From Salpingoeca rosetta (Eukaryota > Opisthokonta > Choanoflagellata > Craspedida > Salpingoecidae), in assembly GCF_000188695.1 (NCBI RefSeq), contig NW_004754915.1:826118-846117 (forward strand): DNA of 20,000 nucleotides, given 5' to 3'. This document shows, piece by piece, positions 10,703 to 20,000 of the stretch. The notes under the pieces are model-generated. The model worked only from the letters and a program-made list of their open reading frames with translations, did no database searches and was not told the origin of the DNA. The translations under genes were made by a program, and so were the position numbers. How positions within the stretch are numbered: the first letter of the stretch is position 1; each line of letters starts with the position of its first letter.

Positions 10703-12452
10703 CTAGATGAGGTTTGGCTTGTGGTCCTTCTTCTGCCAGCAAGCAGCACGAAGGGCCACGGCATCGCACACCGTGAAGTCACGTGATGGCAGCTGCTTGA
10801 ACGCCTTTGCGCCGCTGTCGTAACGGAAGTAACGCGCCACCATGTCCCTGGTCACCGTGCGCGGGCCTGCGCCGTAAATCTTGGTGATGCCTGCAGGCAC
10901 AACCGCATACACGCCGCGGAACTTGAGGTGCGTTGGCGTGCGTAGCACAATGACGAGGTGTGGAATGTCGCAGCTGTCAATGGCCCTGAGCGCAGCATCT
11001 CGCTTCTTCGCATTGATGTCGCCAGAACCAAGGCACGCCGGGGACTGGATGGCGTTTTTGCAAATCACCACGTTGCTTCGCAACTTCAGCACCTTCTCCG
11101 CTGCCGCTTGCTGCTTCTGCTGCTGCTGCTCTTGTGATGTGTTATCTTGCTGTCGGTCCTTCTGTTGAGGTGGTGCCTGTCGCTCCTTGTGATGCGAGGG
11201 TGCGTGCTTGCCAGCAGCATAGCCACTGCCATCTGCTGCACGTGTGTGCAATCGCTCGCCATTGCTGCCGCCCCGATCACGACGTGGAGGACTCACAGCT
11301 GCTGGCGGCTGCATCTCAACCACCCAGCTGCGACCAGCGCCACCACCTCGATCGCTATTGACATTGCCATTGTTGTGTCCATACCCACTCCCACTCCCAC
11401 TCCCAGCGCCACTGCGATCACTGCGATCACTGCGTGCGTCTGCTTTCCGCTGTGCACTGCCCCTGCTCTCGTATTCGTACTCGCCCTCCATCTCCGCGCG
11501 AATCAGCTCGTCCGCCGCGTCCCACTCCTCCCGCGCACGTGCGTGATGCTGATGTTGATGTTGATGGTGGTGATAGCCATGACGGTATTGCTGCTGTTGC
11601 TGCTGCTGCTGCTGTTGGCGCTGTGCGTATTCACGCTGCCCGCGTGTGACCTCAGAGGCCGGGCGTGCATAGCCACCACGCTGCTGCTGCTGCTGCTGGT
11701 GCATGGGAGCAGATCGCTGCGGCGTGTGTGATTGGGGGCGGCGGCGGATTTTGGGTTGCTCCCCACGCCCCTCGCCAGTGTCGTAGGCAGGTGCAAATTC
11801 GCCTTCCTGCTGGGGACCATCGTGTCCATGCTGGCGCAGCGGAGGCGCTGCTGGTGCTGTGATACCGTCACCATCATTGCCCTCGCCACTCTCCTCCAGA
11901 ATCATGGTCGATTGCAGCTGCTGCTGGCGGTGATGGTGGCGATGGTGATGACTCAAGCGTTGATGCTGCAACCCACCACCACCACCACCACCACCACCAC
12001 GACCACCACTTCCGCTACCACCTTCCATCTCGTCGATACCGTCACCGTATTCATCATCACCATACCCCGCACCGCCACGCGTGTCATCACCACCATCATC
12101 ACCACCCACTGCCGAGCGTGACTCGCGCCTCCTCATCTTCTGCGCAACCAATCTGTTCCGGTGCGACAAACGGCGCTGCCGTCGCTGCTCTGCCGCTCCA
12201 CCACCACCATTCGTCGCATCGTCATCGGGGTGTGCACGTGCACGCGCGTGCGACGTTGCGTGTGCGTGGTCTTTGCTGGTGTCACTTGGTTCCTTGTTTC
12301 CATCACCAAAGCTGACAACAAAGGCCTCTGCTCGCCTTCCCTTGTCCCCACCATAAACACCGCTTTCATCGTGATGTCGGCGGGGTGAAACGTCAGCAGC
12401 TGGCAGGTCAGCAGCATCGTGGTGGTGGTGGGGCTGCTGCTGCTGCTGCTGC

Positions 12453-12537
<85 letters not shown>

Positions 12538-13001
12538 GCTGTTGTTGCTGTTGTGATTGTGGCAGTGCGGAGGAGAACAGCTCATCCACAACGCTGTCCA
12601 GTGTGCGATGACGCGTGCTAACGCCCGCCGGCGCTGCTGTTGTAGTTGGCATTGGTGCTCTTGCTGCTGTTGCCTGTAGAGGTGTTGCTGCCGACGTTTG
12701 CTCGAGATGAGACAGTGCCATATTCATCAAAAGTGCGCGCTGCTGTGCCCACGCCGCCTGCTGCTGCGTCTGCTCCTGCTGTAGCCGTTCCACCGCCATT
12801 GCCACGTTCTTCGATCCGGGTGCACGTGGCATGCTGCCGGTGCTTTTGTTGCTGGTGCTGCTGTTGTTGGCGCTTTTGTTGCTGGTGCTGCTGTTGTGCT
12901 GCGCCTTGCTGGGCGTGATGTCTGTCTGAGTAGGTGCTGGCTTGCTCGACTGACGATGACCCCTGCCACCACGCCGTCGCACAGATGAGAGCAGCGGCTG
13001 G

Positions 13002-13068
<67 letters not shown>

Positions 13069-13655
13069 CTCCTTCTTCTTCTTCTTCTTCTCCTTCTTCT
13101 TCTTGCTGTTGTTCTTGTTTCTGTGCGTCGGTTGACCTGGATGATGGCGGTCGGCGTGTTGCTGTCCCGGGACGCGCTCGCCCCCGCGTCCTACCACCCC
13201 TTACGCCCTCCTCTTCCTCCTCTCCTTCCTCCTCGTGCTGATGGTGATGGTGATGGTGGTCGTGTGAATGTGCTGGCGATTCAGATCCTCGCTCCTCATC
13301 TCCACCACTTCTGCCGCGCTTGCCGTCAGCGCTGGTGTGTTTGTCACCACCCCCAGCATCCCCGTGTGCATGTGTGTGCGTGTGTTCCGACCCGGGAGAG
13401 TGCTCGCGCTGTGTAACGGGCGCATGCATAGCAAGCTCTGCACCACTATGCTCATCGCCAACAGTGTGCACGTTATCGGGGTGTTGGTCAGGCTCGTGTT
13501 CGTGTGTGTCCGGGTGCTGGCCACCGGGGACATCTGCACCGGCCATCCCACGGATACGACCAGGGGATAGAGACACTGAACGTCGTCGCGGCCGCCCCAT
13601 TTCCGACACCGTCGCGTCGTGGCGCAGCGCATCGGTAGCTCCGCGCTGACCGTGC

Positions 13656-13718
<63 letters not shown>

Positions 13719-14847
13719 CGCTTGCGTTCGAGGGAGCGCGCGTGAGCAGCACCTTCCTCCGCGCGTACAACAGCAGCAGCCTTGCGTCTTTGATGCTGGT
13801 GCGCATACCCATGACCTTTGTCTTCATCACCTGCACCAGCCCTGTCGCCTCGAGGTTGCCCCCTGCCGCTCTGACGTCGTCGGCCACCACCATCATATCC
13901 TCCTCCTCCACTTTCGAGTTCACCACCGCCATCATCGTCGTCACTGTCGCTGCTATCTGCGGGGTCGATTGGGATGTCCTCATACGTTGCCGGCAGCACG
14001 TCGCTCTCACCGTCATCAGCAGCTTCGCCATCATGTGATTCGTCCTCGTGATGATGATCGTGATGATCATGATGATAGCGTTGGCGTTCGTGGTCATCGT
14101 TGGGCGCATTTGATGTCTTGACCACCGCGGCTTGAACAGGCGCATCTGCGATGTGTAACGTATCACTGCGCAAAACCAACAACAAGATGGGAACTGTGAG
14201 TGCCAGTGTGTGGTGCACACAAAGCACGTACACCCGCAAGCCCAAACCACACACAACACAATACACCAATGCAACACGCACACGCACACACACACGCATA
14301 CGTACTCTGCTGGTGGCTGAAAATCAGAAGCGGACTGGGACAGGTGAAGGCGTGATCGATGTGCTGGCTGGTAGCTGCGCTGAGAGTGGCCATGCCGCGG
14401 CCGTGTGCTTGCGGCTGAGTTGGACGGTGCGGACGGGGTTGTTGATGTGCGGGCGTATCGATTTGCGGGGCGCGGAGGAGGGCCAGGCCGACCTGCTCGT
14501 GTTGCCGACCCCAACTGTTGGTATTGATGCTGATGCGGCTGCGGCGGTTGTGACAATGGTTGCGACTGCTGGTACCGTTGCTGTGGGCCCGCTGTCGCTG
14601 ATGCCGAGAGTGCAGCAGTTGCACGCCTTGACGATGATGATGCTGACGACGCCGATGATGGTGGTAGCGGCTGTCCTCTTCTGCGCCCTTGGGTGTCCTC
14701 TTGAGTTGCCGCATTGATCTTGGCCATGGTCAGGTCACCGATGACGGTGTCGCCAAACTCGCGCTGCAGCTCCTCGACCAGCTCCTTTGTCGTCGAATTG
14801 CCGCTGCTGCGCGCAGCTCTGAACGATTCCGAAGGCGCCGACATCAT
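10703..14847 (-). CDS. CAMSAP: CAMSAP/Patronin-like protein with C-terminal CKK domain and polyQ tracts, two exons, 1334 aa
   Basis: Exons are 14847-14306 and 14165-10703 (TAG). The donor is GTACGT and the acceptor TGCGCAG; phase 2 matches and the total is 1335 codons. Residues about 1204-1334 form a CKK domain: NVVICKNAI, ACLGSGDIN, HLVIVLRT, LKFRGVYAVVP, ITKIYGAGP, YFRYDSGAKAF, LPSRDF and a final CWQKK line up in order with the family. CKK domains bind microtubule lattice near minus ends and protect them, so a cytoskeletal role is expected. Upstream, polyQ tracts lie near residues 330-352, 547-567, 718-758 and 1024-1040, within Gly-, His-, acidic- and Ser-rich disorder. Helical, possibly coiled-coil segments surround MAVERLQQEQ and REEWDAADELIRAEM. 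The N-terminus (KELVEELQREFGDTVIGDL) may be ordered, but there is no calponin-homology domain, which animal CAMSAPs carry. The ATG-ATG start lies only 287 bases from the divergent neighbour, leaving little room for missed exons. Confidence 0.85.
10706..11098 (-). other. CKK domain coding segment
   Basis: This segment encodes the last 131 residues of the CAMSAP-like protein, beginning EKVLKLRSNVV. It is the only part of the 3.4-kb exon free of low-complexity sequence, and the segment that carries the identification. Compared with animal CKK domains the core Asn-Ala pair, the FR-x-x-Y strand, the Gly-Pro turn and the terminal Trp are all kept. Confidence 0.85.
12434..12555 (-). repeat. (CAA)n-(CAG)n coding microsatellite, longest polyQ tract
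   Basis: In gene sense, mixed CAA/CAG codons are followed by a pure CAA run of about 33 codons and then a block of CAG codons, giving roughly 40 consecutive Gln ahead of a His run. On the + strand it appears as CTG then GTT repeats, whose translations are poly-Leu or poly-Val shadows. Confidence 0.92.
13007..13066 (-). repeat. (CAA)n-(CAG)n coding microsatellite, polyQ tract
   Basis: In gene sense a CAA block of about 11 codons is followed by a CAG block of about 10 codons. An acidic run of GAA/GAG codons precedes it (13067-13105), so the protein reads Glu-rich then polyGln. Confidence 0.9.
13651..13718 (-). repeat. (CAA)n coding microsatellite, polyQ tract
   Basis: About 22 CAA codons in gene sense end with a single CAG, then CAC. 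It is the purest of the polyQ tracts, and interruption-free CAA runs of this length are likely to be length-polymorphic. Confidence 0.9.
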
Positions 14848-15134
14848 TGCTTCTCAACGAAAGAACGAGGCAACGAGCGACAAAGACGAAGCAACGAAGC
14901 AGGAAGACACAGACAGGGAGACAGAGATGGCCAAACACAGAGAGATGGGGGGAAACGAACAGGAGGAGAGGTGGTGCCACGACAATCGCCGTCGTCGCCC
15001 ACGTTGCAACTTCCTCCTCAACAACAACGTTCGCCTCCCGCTACCTGCTTCTTGTTGTTTGGGGCGGTTGTTGTTGGGGCGAAAATTTGGCTGGAAATAT
15101 ATGTGAAGATATGTACCAATCGCCAACAACCGCG
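14848..15134. promoter_or_regulatory. Bidirectional promoter between CAMSAP-like and secreted-protein genes
   Basis: 287 bases separate the two start codons. The half next to the CAMSAP-like gene (14855-14975) is A/G-rich with GACAGGGAGACAGAGATGG-type sequence, which is pyrimidine-rich in that gene's sense. The half next to the right-hand gene has TTGTTGTTTGGGGCGG, then GGGGCGAAAATTTGG at 15076-15090, whose complement contains TTTTCGCC, and an A/T patch at 15095-15115. No TATA box stands out. An in-frame ATG at 15111 is a possible earlier start for the right-hand gene. Confidence 0.55.
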
Positions 15135-18100
15135 ATGGCTGGAAGGACAACGCTTCTTGCTGGGATGCTGGTGGTGGTGTTGCTGGTGGTGTTGTTGCTG
15201 GTGGTGTTGGTGGCGCCGCCTGCACTGGCGTCATCGTCGTCGTCGCCGTCGCCGTCGTCGTGGCAGTGCTGTGATGACGGAGCAAAGGCAACACTGGAGC
15301 AGGAAAGACACGAGGCTTTGGATGGGATGAGGGGTGATGCGGCAGCAGCAGTGCCATGGTGCAACTTTGCGCAGAAGTACACGACCTCTGAGCTGGTGAA
15401 CGATGCCGGGAGACGGGAACAGTTCATCAAGGACGTCATGCATGCTGAGGGGAAGTTCCACCAGAGCGGCATTGCGTATCATCCAGTGACGGCGATGACC
15501 TTTGATGGGCACCTTATAGACTACGCGAGCGGGAAGCTGTATCCTGGAGGCCTGCACAACTTCAGCAGCGGCGCCAAGGATGCGCAGCATCTGTCGATCC
15601 TTGCGCTTGGGTTGGATGGGCAGCCACGTGCGCTTGCATACCTCAACAGCACGCTGAAACAACCAGTGTCCATCCAAGACATTCAATTACACGCCATGCA
15701 CCTTATTGACCTCAAGCTGACAGCCCTCGAAAAGTGGAACGCCAGGTGTGAGTGAGTGTGTGAGCGTGCATGAGTGTGTGTGTATGTGCATGAGTGTGAG
15801 TGTGTTAATGAGCGTGTGTGAATGTGTGAATGTGTAAGCGTGTGTGTGTACTGTGTGTGTATGCTCTGTGTGTATGTGTGTGTGTGTGTGCTCTGTCTGT
15901 CTGACTGACTGTCTCTTCTATCTCTATCTATCTCTATCTATCTCTGTACTCTTTGTGTGCATGTGTGTGTGTGTACTTTTGAGTGCTCATTGTGGTGTGG
16001 ATATGCGCTTCGTCCAGTTTCCCGGGATACGGCGGCTACCTGCCCTGGTTCTCGCACACGACCAACGGGGATCTCGTGCCAGCACCTGGCTGGTCCAACC
16101 CATATCGCGTACGCCGCCGCTGCTTCTGCTGTTGCCTCCTGATCGTGGTGCTGGGTGTTGTCGGTGTTGTCGGTGGTGGTTGCTGCACTCGGTGCAGCAA
16201 CAACAGCAGCAGCAGCTATTGAACGCCATTGCTGCCTGACTGCCTGTTGTTTCGATGGAAGGCTGGCCACAAGTGACACAACACACATGCCAATGTTCGC
16301 TACTCTCTGGTCTGTAGGTGCCAGCGCTGGACAATGGGGAGTTCTACTGGGGCCTGTATGCCGTGGAGGTTGCTCTGTCCACATCATCACTCCCGGGCGC
16401 GGCTCCACTGGCAGCAAGATGCCGCCGATATTTGCGCTTGCTCCAAGACAACGCCGCCACCATCTTCCTTACACGTTAGTGGTGTGGTGTGTGTGTGTGT
16501 GTGTGTTTGTGTGCGTTTGTGCTTTTGTGTGTGTGTGTGTGGGTGTGTTTGTGCGTGTGTTTTTGTGTGTGTGTGTGTGTGTGTGCGTGTGTGTGAACTC
16601 TGGGTGCATTTATACTCTGTGCGTGTCTTTATGCAAAGGTAGAGGACGAAGGACAGTGTTTGCGGAGCCACCCATCCCCTCACATGATGCACATGTCACC
16701 GCCAATGCTCAGACGATGGCAAGACGCGGTGGGTGAGTGAGATTGTGGACGTAACAACTGTGCCAACACGCAGCAACTACCGTGGTTCCGGCGACTATGG
16801 AGATCCATTTGAGGTGAAACACGCTTTTCCAAGCCATTTAATGCTGCACTGACACATTGGATTGTGTGGCGCGCACATGGATGGGGCTGTTTTTGAACAT
16901 ACAAGCACATTTTGGACTGTGACTTGCATGGCATATAACATTTTGTGATGCGACGTTTTCTGTGTCACATGTGTGCATTGCGCAGGGTGAACTGTTTACG
17001 TGGGTGCTGTATTGGCACGCGCCGTGGTCAAAGCTGAACCTCTCACGTGATGATCTCTTTCTTCACAAGCACTCTTCCTTGCAAGCCGTCAACTTCACCA
17101 CCAGCACAGGTCTGCTTGTGCAAGTGAGCGGCAGCAGTACTCGTGTATGTGTATGTGTGTGTTTGTTTGTGTGGATATGTTTGTGTTGTGTGAATATGTT
17201 TGTGTTTGTACGTGTGTTAGTGTAGATGTGTATGTGTGTGTGGTGTTTGTATGTGTGTTTGTGGCTGCAACACATCGTACAACGCACCCACCCCACCAAC
17301 GACCATCACCAACTCCACAAACCCATCTCGCTCTGCCGCTGTCACGATGGCAGGCCAGCCCATTACCGTACAGCGTGGGTTCTGGTTCTCTTCCCACGAG
17401 CAGTGGAAGCTGCTTATGCTACCTTATCTGCATCTCCAACGCGTTGCGCGTGTGTTTGCAAACTGTGAGCGCGCCCGCACCGTCAACAGCGCCGAGAAAC
17501 GAATCCCAGGCCTCTACGCATGCATCAACGACGTCACAAATGGTTTGTTTGTTTGTTTGTTGAGCTTGCTTGCTTTGTTTGTTTGTTTGTTTGTCTGCTT
17601 GTTTTTTTGTTCGTTTGTTTGGTTGTTTTCATTCCCTTTCGAGCACGGGTGTGTCTGCGCGATTCCACTTGCTATCATAGGTTTCTTCTGCTAACACGCA
17701 CGTGCTCCTCCTGCCTCCCCCCTCCCCACTGCAGGAAGCGAGGCCATTCCCGATTACATTTCGTACACGGGCATCCCCTCGATCGCCATGGAGAACAGCA
17801 CGATGTGGCGATATGACGTGGTGTGGAAACACAACGTAGACGCCAATTTGCGCTGCTGCCTGTCGTGCTGTTGTGGCGGTGTGGTTGATTGTGAGTACTT
17901 CTGCACGCACACACAACTCCCACGTTCACTGTCTTCACATTCACACACATGTGCAGGTGACACCGTATGCTGCGTTTCCCACAACACTCATCAACGAGAC
18001 TGTCGGAGCAGCGTGGTACCACACCATGCTCCTCCCAAACAGGTGTGCATGTGTAAATGGCCGCTGTTTGGTGGTGCAATTATGTTTGTGTTACGTGTGT

Positions 18101-18697
18101 GGTTGTTGGTGGCGGTGACGTTGTTTTTGTACTGGAGTGTGCTGTATGGCGCAAGTTTGGTGGTTCACATGCACGCCACGCGCGCGCATCCCCACGTCGT
18201 CTTTCCCCTTGTCTTTGCCCCCGTGCAGAATGCAGGGCCCATACGGAAGCACAGAAGCCATCAACATCAACGGCACCGAAATCAGTCCGCTCCTCACGTG
18301 GGACGCCAAGTCCCTCACGTGCGTGACACACATATGCCAGTGTGCGTGTGCGTGTGTGTGTGTGCCTGTGTGTGTGTGTGTGTGTGTGTGTGTGCCTGTG
18401 CGTGTGTGTGTGTGTGTGTCATGGAGAACAGACAACTGCGGATGCTGCAATGCTTGCCTCACACCAAACAACACCACATACACACAATGCAGGCCGTTGG
18501 CGTTCATGGGTGGGGTTGCGGATGTGGTTGCAAAGGGGCTGAGACGAGACAACCTGTACAGCAGCTTCTTGAACGTTACCTCCAGCTACTACGCCTCTGC
18601 CTTTGCCACCCCCTTGTCTGGGGAGCACGTGCCATTTGCACTGCCGACTGCCACAGCACCAACAACGCCGCTCTCGCCTTTCACCGCCTGCCGCTGA
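15135..18697 (+). CDS. Secreted glycoprotein, possible glucoamylase-like glycosidase, ten exons, 579 aa
   Basis: Exons are 15135-15745, 16018-16108, 16318-16474, 16713-16813, 16986-17109, 17354-17542, 17735-17820, 17957-18042, 18229-18318 and 18493-18697 (TGA). They total 580 codons with phases matched throughout. Residues 1-32 are a signal peptide: MAGR, a long Leu/Val core, then APPALA before a Ser run. About ten N-x-S/T sequons (for example HNFSS, LNSTL, WNASF, NFTTS, INETV, INGTE, LNVTS) support passage through the secretory pathway. Notable blocks are [87 protein letters not shown] and [15 protein letters not shown]. The last two recall the P-x-A-A and G-x-YG-x-x-x-A-x-N pattern of glucoamylase-like (PF10091-type) enzymes, but I hold this weakly. 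The least certain boundary is the end of exon 7; 17817 or a later GT are alternatives. Confidence 0.75.
15746..16017 (+). repeat. Intron 1: TG-rich front, CTGT/TCTA-rich back
   Basis: GTGTGAGTGAGTGTGTGAGCG starts at the donor. TG-type units continue to about 15890, followed by CTGTCTGACTGACTGTCTC and a CTATCTCTATCTATCT tetranucleotide block to about 15945. The final 60 bases before the CGTCCAG acceptor are non-repetitive. Confidence 0.85.
16488..16593 (+). repeat. (TG)n/(TTTG) repeat in intron 3
   Basis: TG runs are interrupted by TTTGTG and GCG units beginning 14 bases after the GTTAGT donor. A non-repetitive stretch of about 120 bases follows before the acceptor at 16712, part of which is open in other frames but is excluded by the phase-matched join. 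Confidence 0.85.
17142..17268 (+). repeat. TG/TTTG/TATG repeat in intron 5
   Basis: Imperfect TGTGTATG and TGTTTGTG units fill the donor half of the 244-base intron. The acceptor half is C/A-rich (CACCCACCCCACCAACGACC), ending ATGGCAG. Confidence 0.8.
17543..17632 (+). repeat. (TTTG)n repeat starting at the intron 6 donor
   Basis: The donor GTTTGT is itself the first unit of GTTTGTTTGTTTGTTTG. The array continues with GCTTG and GTCTG variants to about 17632. A C-rich pyrimidine tract (CCTCCTGCCTCCCCCCTCC) precedes the CTGCAG acceptor. Confidence 0.87.
18333..18420 (+). repeat. (TG)n repeat in intron 9
   Basis: TG runs with GCG and CCTG interruptions start 14 bases after the GTGCGT donor. 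The acceptor side has the complementary CACCACATACACACAATGCAG. Confidence 0.87.
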
Positions 18698-18796
18698 CTT
18701 GTCGAAAATTGTACAAAATACACATAATCGCCAAGACTCGACGCGCGCAGGAGCGGAAAAGAGGACACAGCCGCACAGCGTGCAAGGCGTGCGCAC

Positions 18797-18878
<82 letters not shown>

Positions 18879-18944
18879 TACACACACACACTCTCTCTCT
18901 CTCTCATACACGCACACACACGCAGGCACACAAGAGAAAGCGGG
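18698..18944. promoter_or_regulatory. Tandem intergenic spacer with long (CA)n, presumed 3' end and promoter
   Basis: Only 247 bases separate the stop of the secreted-protein gene from the ATG of the UBE3D-like gene. The first part (TTGTACAAAATACACATAATC at 18709-18729) is the only A/T-rich stretch and may hold the upstream cleavage signal. GGAGCGGAAAAGAGG at about 18751 is the only GC-rich motif. The rest, 18799-18905, is (CA)n then CATATACATACACAC and (CT)n, ending about 40 bases before the ATG. Confidence 0.5.
18799..18905. repeat. (CA)n-(CT)n compound microsatellite upstream of the UBE3D-like gene
   Basis: About 73 bases of CA are followed by ATATACATA, a short CA run and then about 12 bases of CT. 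It is within 40-145 bases of a start codon, so it is transcribed leader or core promoter. Confidence 0.9.
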
Positions 18945-19943
18945 ATGGCATTGGTGGTGTGTGAGGCGCGGCCGAGCGTGTGCAGTGGCCACTTGTTTGT
19001 GAGAGGGCCATCACACTTGAATGTGAACGTCGTGTCCCAAGATGGACGCCTTGCCGTGGTTGACACGCAGGCCGAGAGACAGCTGGCAACCATCGCTCTT
19101 CCACCGCATGTGAGGCCAAGCGGCCTCGAACGGACCCACCAGGATGAGCACACAAACACATCCACATTCAGGCTGGTCCTGCACCCTTCCGACACACCGT
19201 TTCACAGGAAGCCATCCAGCGTGTCTACGTCTGAAACACGCTCGTCTCAGCAGGTATGTTTGTGCTGCTCTGCATGCATTGGTGTTGAAGACGAGTTTCT
19301 TCTGTGCCGTTGAAGTGCAAACACTATCCTCCTGTGATGAAACACATCTCTACTCGATGCTGAGGCCCCATCGCACTGCACATTGCGCATGTCCCACTAC
19401 TCATGACTCCGTCAACCCTTGACCTTCCCCCGTCTGCCATCAACCGATCTGAGCAGAAGGCGTGTGTCAAGTGTACCACGTGCAAAGCTGCAGTGAGTCC
19501 ACCCTTGCAGCCGTATCGACTTCCTTCCTTGCGCTGGCACGAGATCCAGGACTTTGTCAACTGCTGCGAGGATGACCACCACACCCACGTTGATGTGAGG
19601 CTGTGTTGATCTTGCGACCCAGTTGCAGCTTTGTGCGCAATCCATGCGTGATGCCTTTTTATGCAATGGCAGCAACGACACGCACACACACATACACACG
19701 CACACACTTTCGCATTCACACACACGCATACGCACACGTACACGTGTACATACGTGCCCAGCAACATGCCACGAACGTGTATGTCGTGACCCTGACCCTG
19801 ACCTGCGATGGTTGCAATGGCAGTTGAGTGTTCGGATCGGCGAGCACAGCGTGCTCTTTGACGATGAGCAGTTGCTGCTGCAACGTGACCAACTGATCAC
19901 ACATGACCGTCAGCCACTCGACACGTCAACGCTCAGCGACGAG
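18945..19943 (+). CDS. UBE3D: UBE3D-like E3 ubiquitin ligase (HECT_2 family), 3'-partial, three exons seen
   Basis: Exons are 18945-19253, 19457-19594 and 19824-19943, all phase 0, with donors CAG/GTATGT, GAT/GTGAGG and GAG/GTGCGC. The gene runs off the window. The first 103 residues match the style of the UBE3D N-terminal beta region (HLNVNVV, ERQLATIALPPHVRP). Exon 2 carries a metal-binding-like CVKCTTC followed by PYRLPSLRWHEIQDFVNCCED, corresponding to the family's C-x2-C, then LPS-x-x-W-x-x-L-x-x-x-WCCH block. Exon 3 gives VRIGEHSVLFDDEQLLL. In animals UBE3D is a cyclin-B-binding E3 that accepts ubiquitin on a conserved Cys; those C-terminal parts are outside this window, so activity cannot be judged. 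The acceptor of exon 2 (GAGCAG at 19456) was chosen because an in-frame TGA at 19361 excludes earlier sites; 19453 would add one Gln. Confidence 0.72.
19678..19745 (+). repeat. CA/CGCA repeat in the second intron of the UBE3D-like gene
   Basis: CACGCACACACACATACAC-type units lie on the acceptor side of the intron spanning 19595-19823. The donor side has only a short TG stretch (GTGAGGCTGTGTTG). Confidence 0.8.
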
Positions 19944-20000
19944 GTGCGCCGTCAATCGCACACATATACACACAACTGTACATACACATCAATGAAAATG

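Noticed and set aside
11147..13416. Several + strand reading frames with poly-Leu, poly-Val and poly-Ala runs
   Set aside because: They are shadows of the polyQ tracts of the minus-strand CAMSAP-like gene, whose CKK domain fixes the coding strand.
13201..14847. Unspliced minus-strand 548-codon frame continuing past 14306
   Set aside because: The region after 14306 becomes a TG-derived Cys/Val run; a GTACGT donor there joins in phase to the frame that carries the CKK domain.
16733..16773. A 41-base micro-intron between GTGAGT at 16733 and GCAG at 16773
   Set aside because: A single exon 16713-16813 reads [13 protein letters not shown] through this stretch in phase, so no such tiny intron is needed.
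17888..17956. Later donor GATT/GTGAGT at 17892 for exon 7 of the secreted-protein gene
   Set aside because: It is a good donor match, but it leaves the wrong phase for the following VTPYAAFP exon and adds a Cys-rich stretch unlike the rest of the protein.

Overview
This is a compact eukaryotic nuclear window. Six protein-coding gene models can be supported: two cut by the window edges and four complete. Introns are frequent (24 inferred, all GT-AG) and about 136-423 bp long. Most are stuffed with TG/CA, TC and TTTG microsatellites, and intergenic gaps are only about 0.25-0.8 kb. Coding exons are moderately GC-rich and full of low-complexity tracts (polyQ, polyN, polyS, polyH, acidic runs). 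Gene density, intron size, GC-rich coding sequence, and a CAMSAP-type CKK domain next to a UBE3D-like gene suggest a unicellular relative of animals. A choanoflagellate such as Salpingoeca is my best guess, but that is inference and not a sequence match. No rRNA, tRNA, CRISPR or transposon was seen.

Layout: (1) + strand, <3-1524: 3' part of a glucose-6-phosphate 1-epimerase (hexose-6-phosphate mutarotase), three exons. (2) - strand, 5441-1814: nine-exon gene for a membrane-anchored protein of 589 aa, possibly a papain-fold cysteine peptidase. It converges on gene 1 across GAT and TTTG/GTGTT repeats. (3) + strand, 5995-9914: two exons, 1198 aa; a His-rich start, one C2HC zinc finger and then about 1.1 kb-residue-scale disorder. 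(4) - strand, 14847-10703: two exons, 1334 aa; a CAMSAP/Patronin-like protein whose C-terminus is a CKK microtubule minus-end binding domain, with several polyQ tracts and no calponin-homology domain. (5) + strand, 15135-18697: ten exons, 579 aa; a secreted, sequon-rich protein with a possible resemblance to glucoamylase-like (alpha/alpha)6 glycosidases. (6) + strand, 18945->19943: first three exons of a UBE3D-like (HECT_2 family) E3 ubiquitin ligase.

Genes 2/3 and 4/5 are divergent pairs that share bidirectional promoter regions. Genes 1/2 and 3/4 are convergent pairs that share terminator regions. Genes 5 and 6 are tandem with only 247 bp between them. The six products do not form an obvious pathway, so this reads as ordinary gene-dense nuclear DNA.

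The unusual content is structural. Introns tend to carry TG repeats just after the donor and complementary CA (or TC) repeats before the acceptor. Donors favour GTG over GTA. The polyQ/polyN tracts are ordered (CAA)n then (CAG)m on the sense strand. Exon joins were worked out by hand; every complete model sums to a multiple of three with matched intron phases, which is the main internal check.
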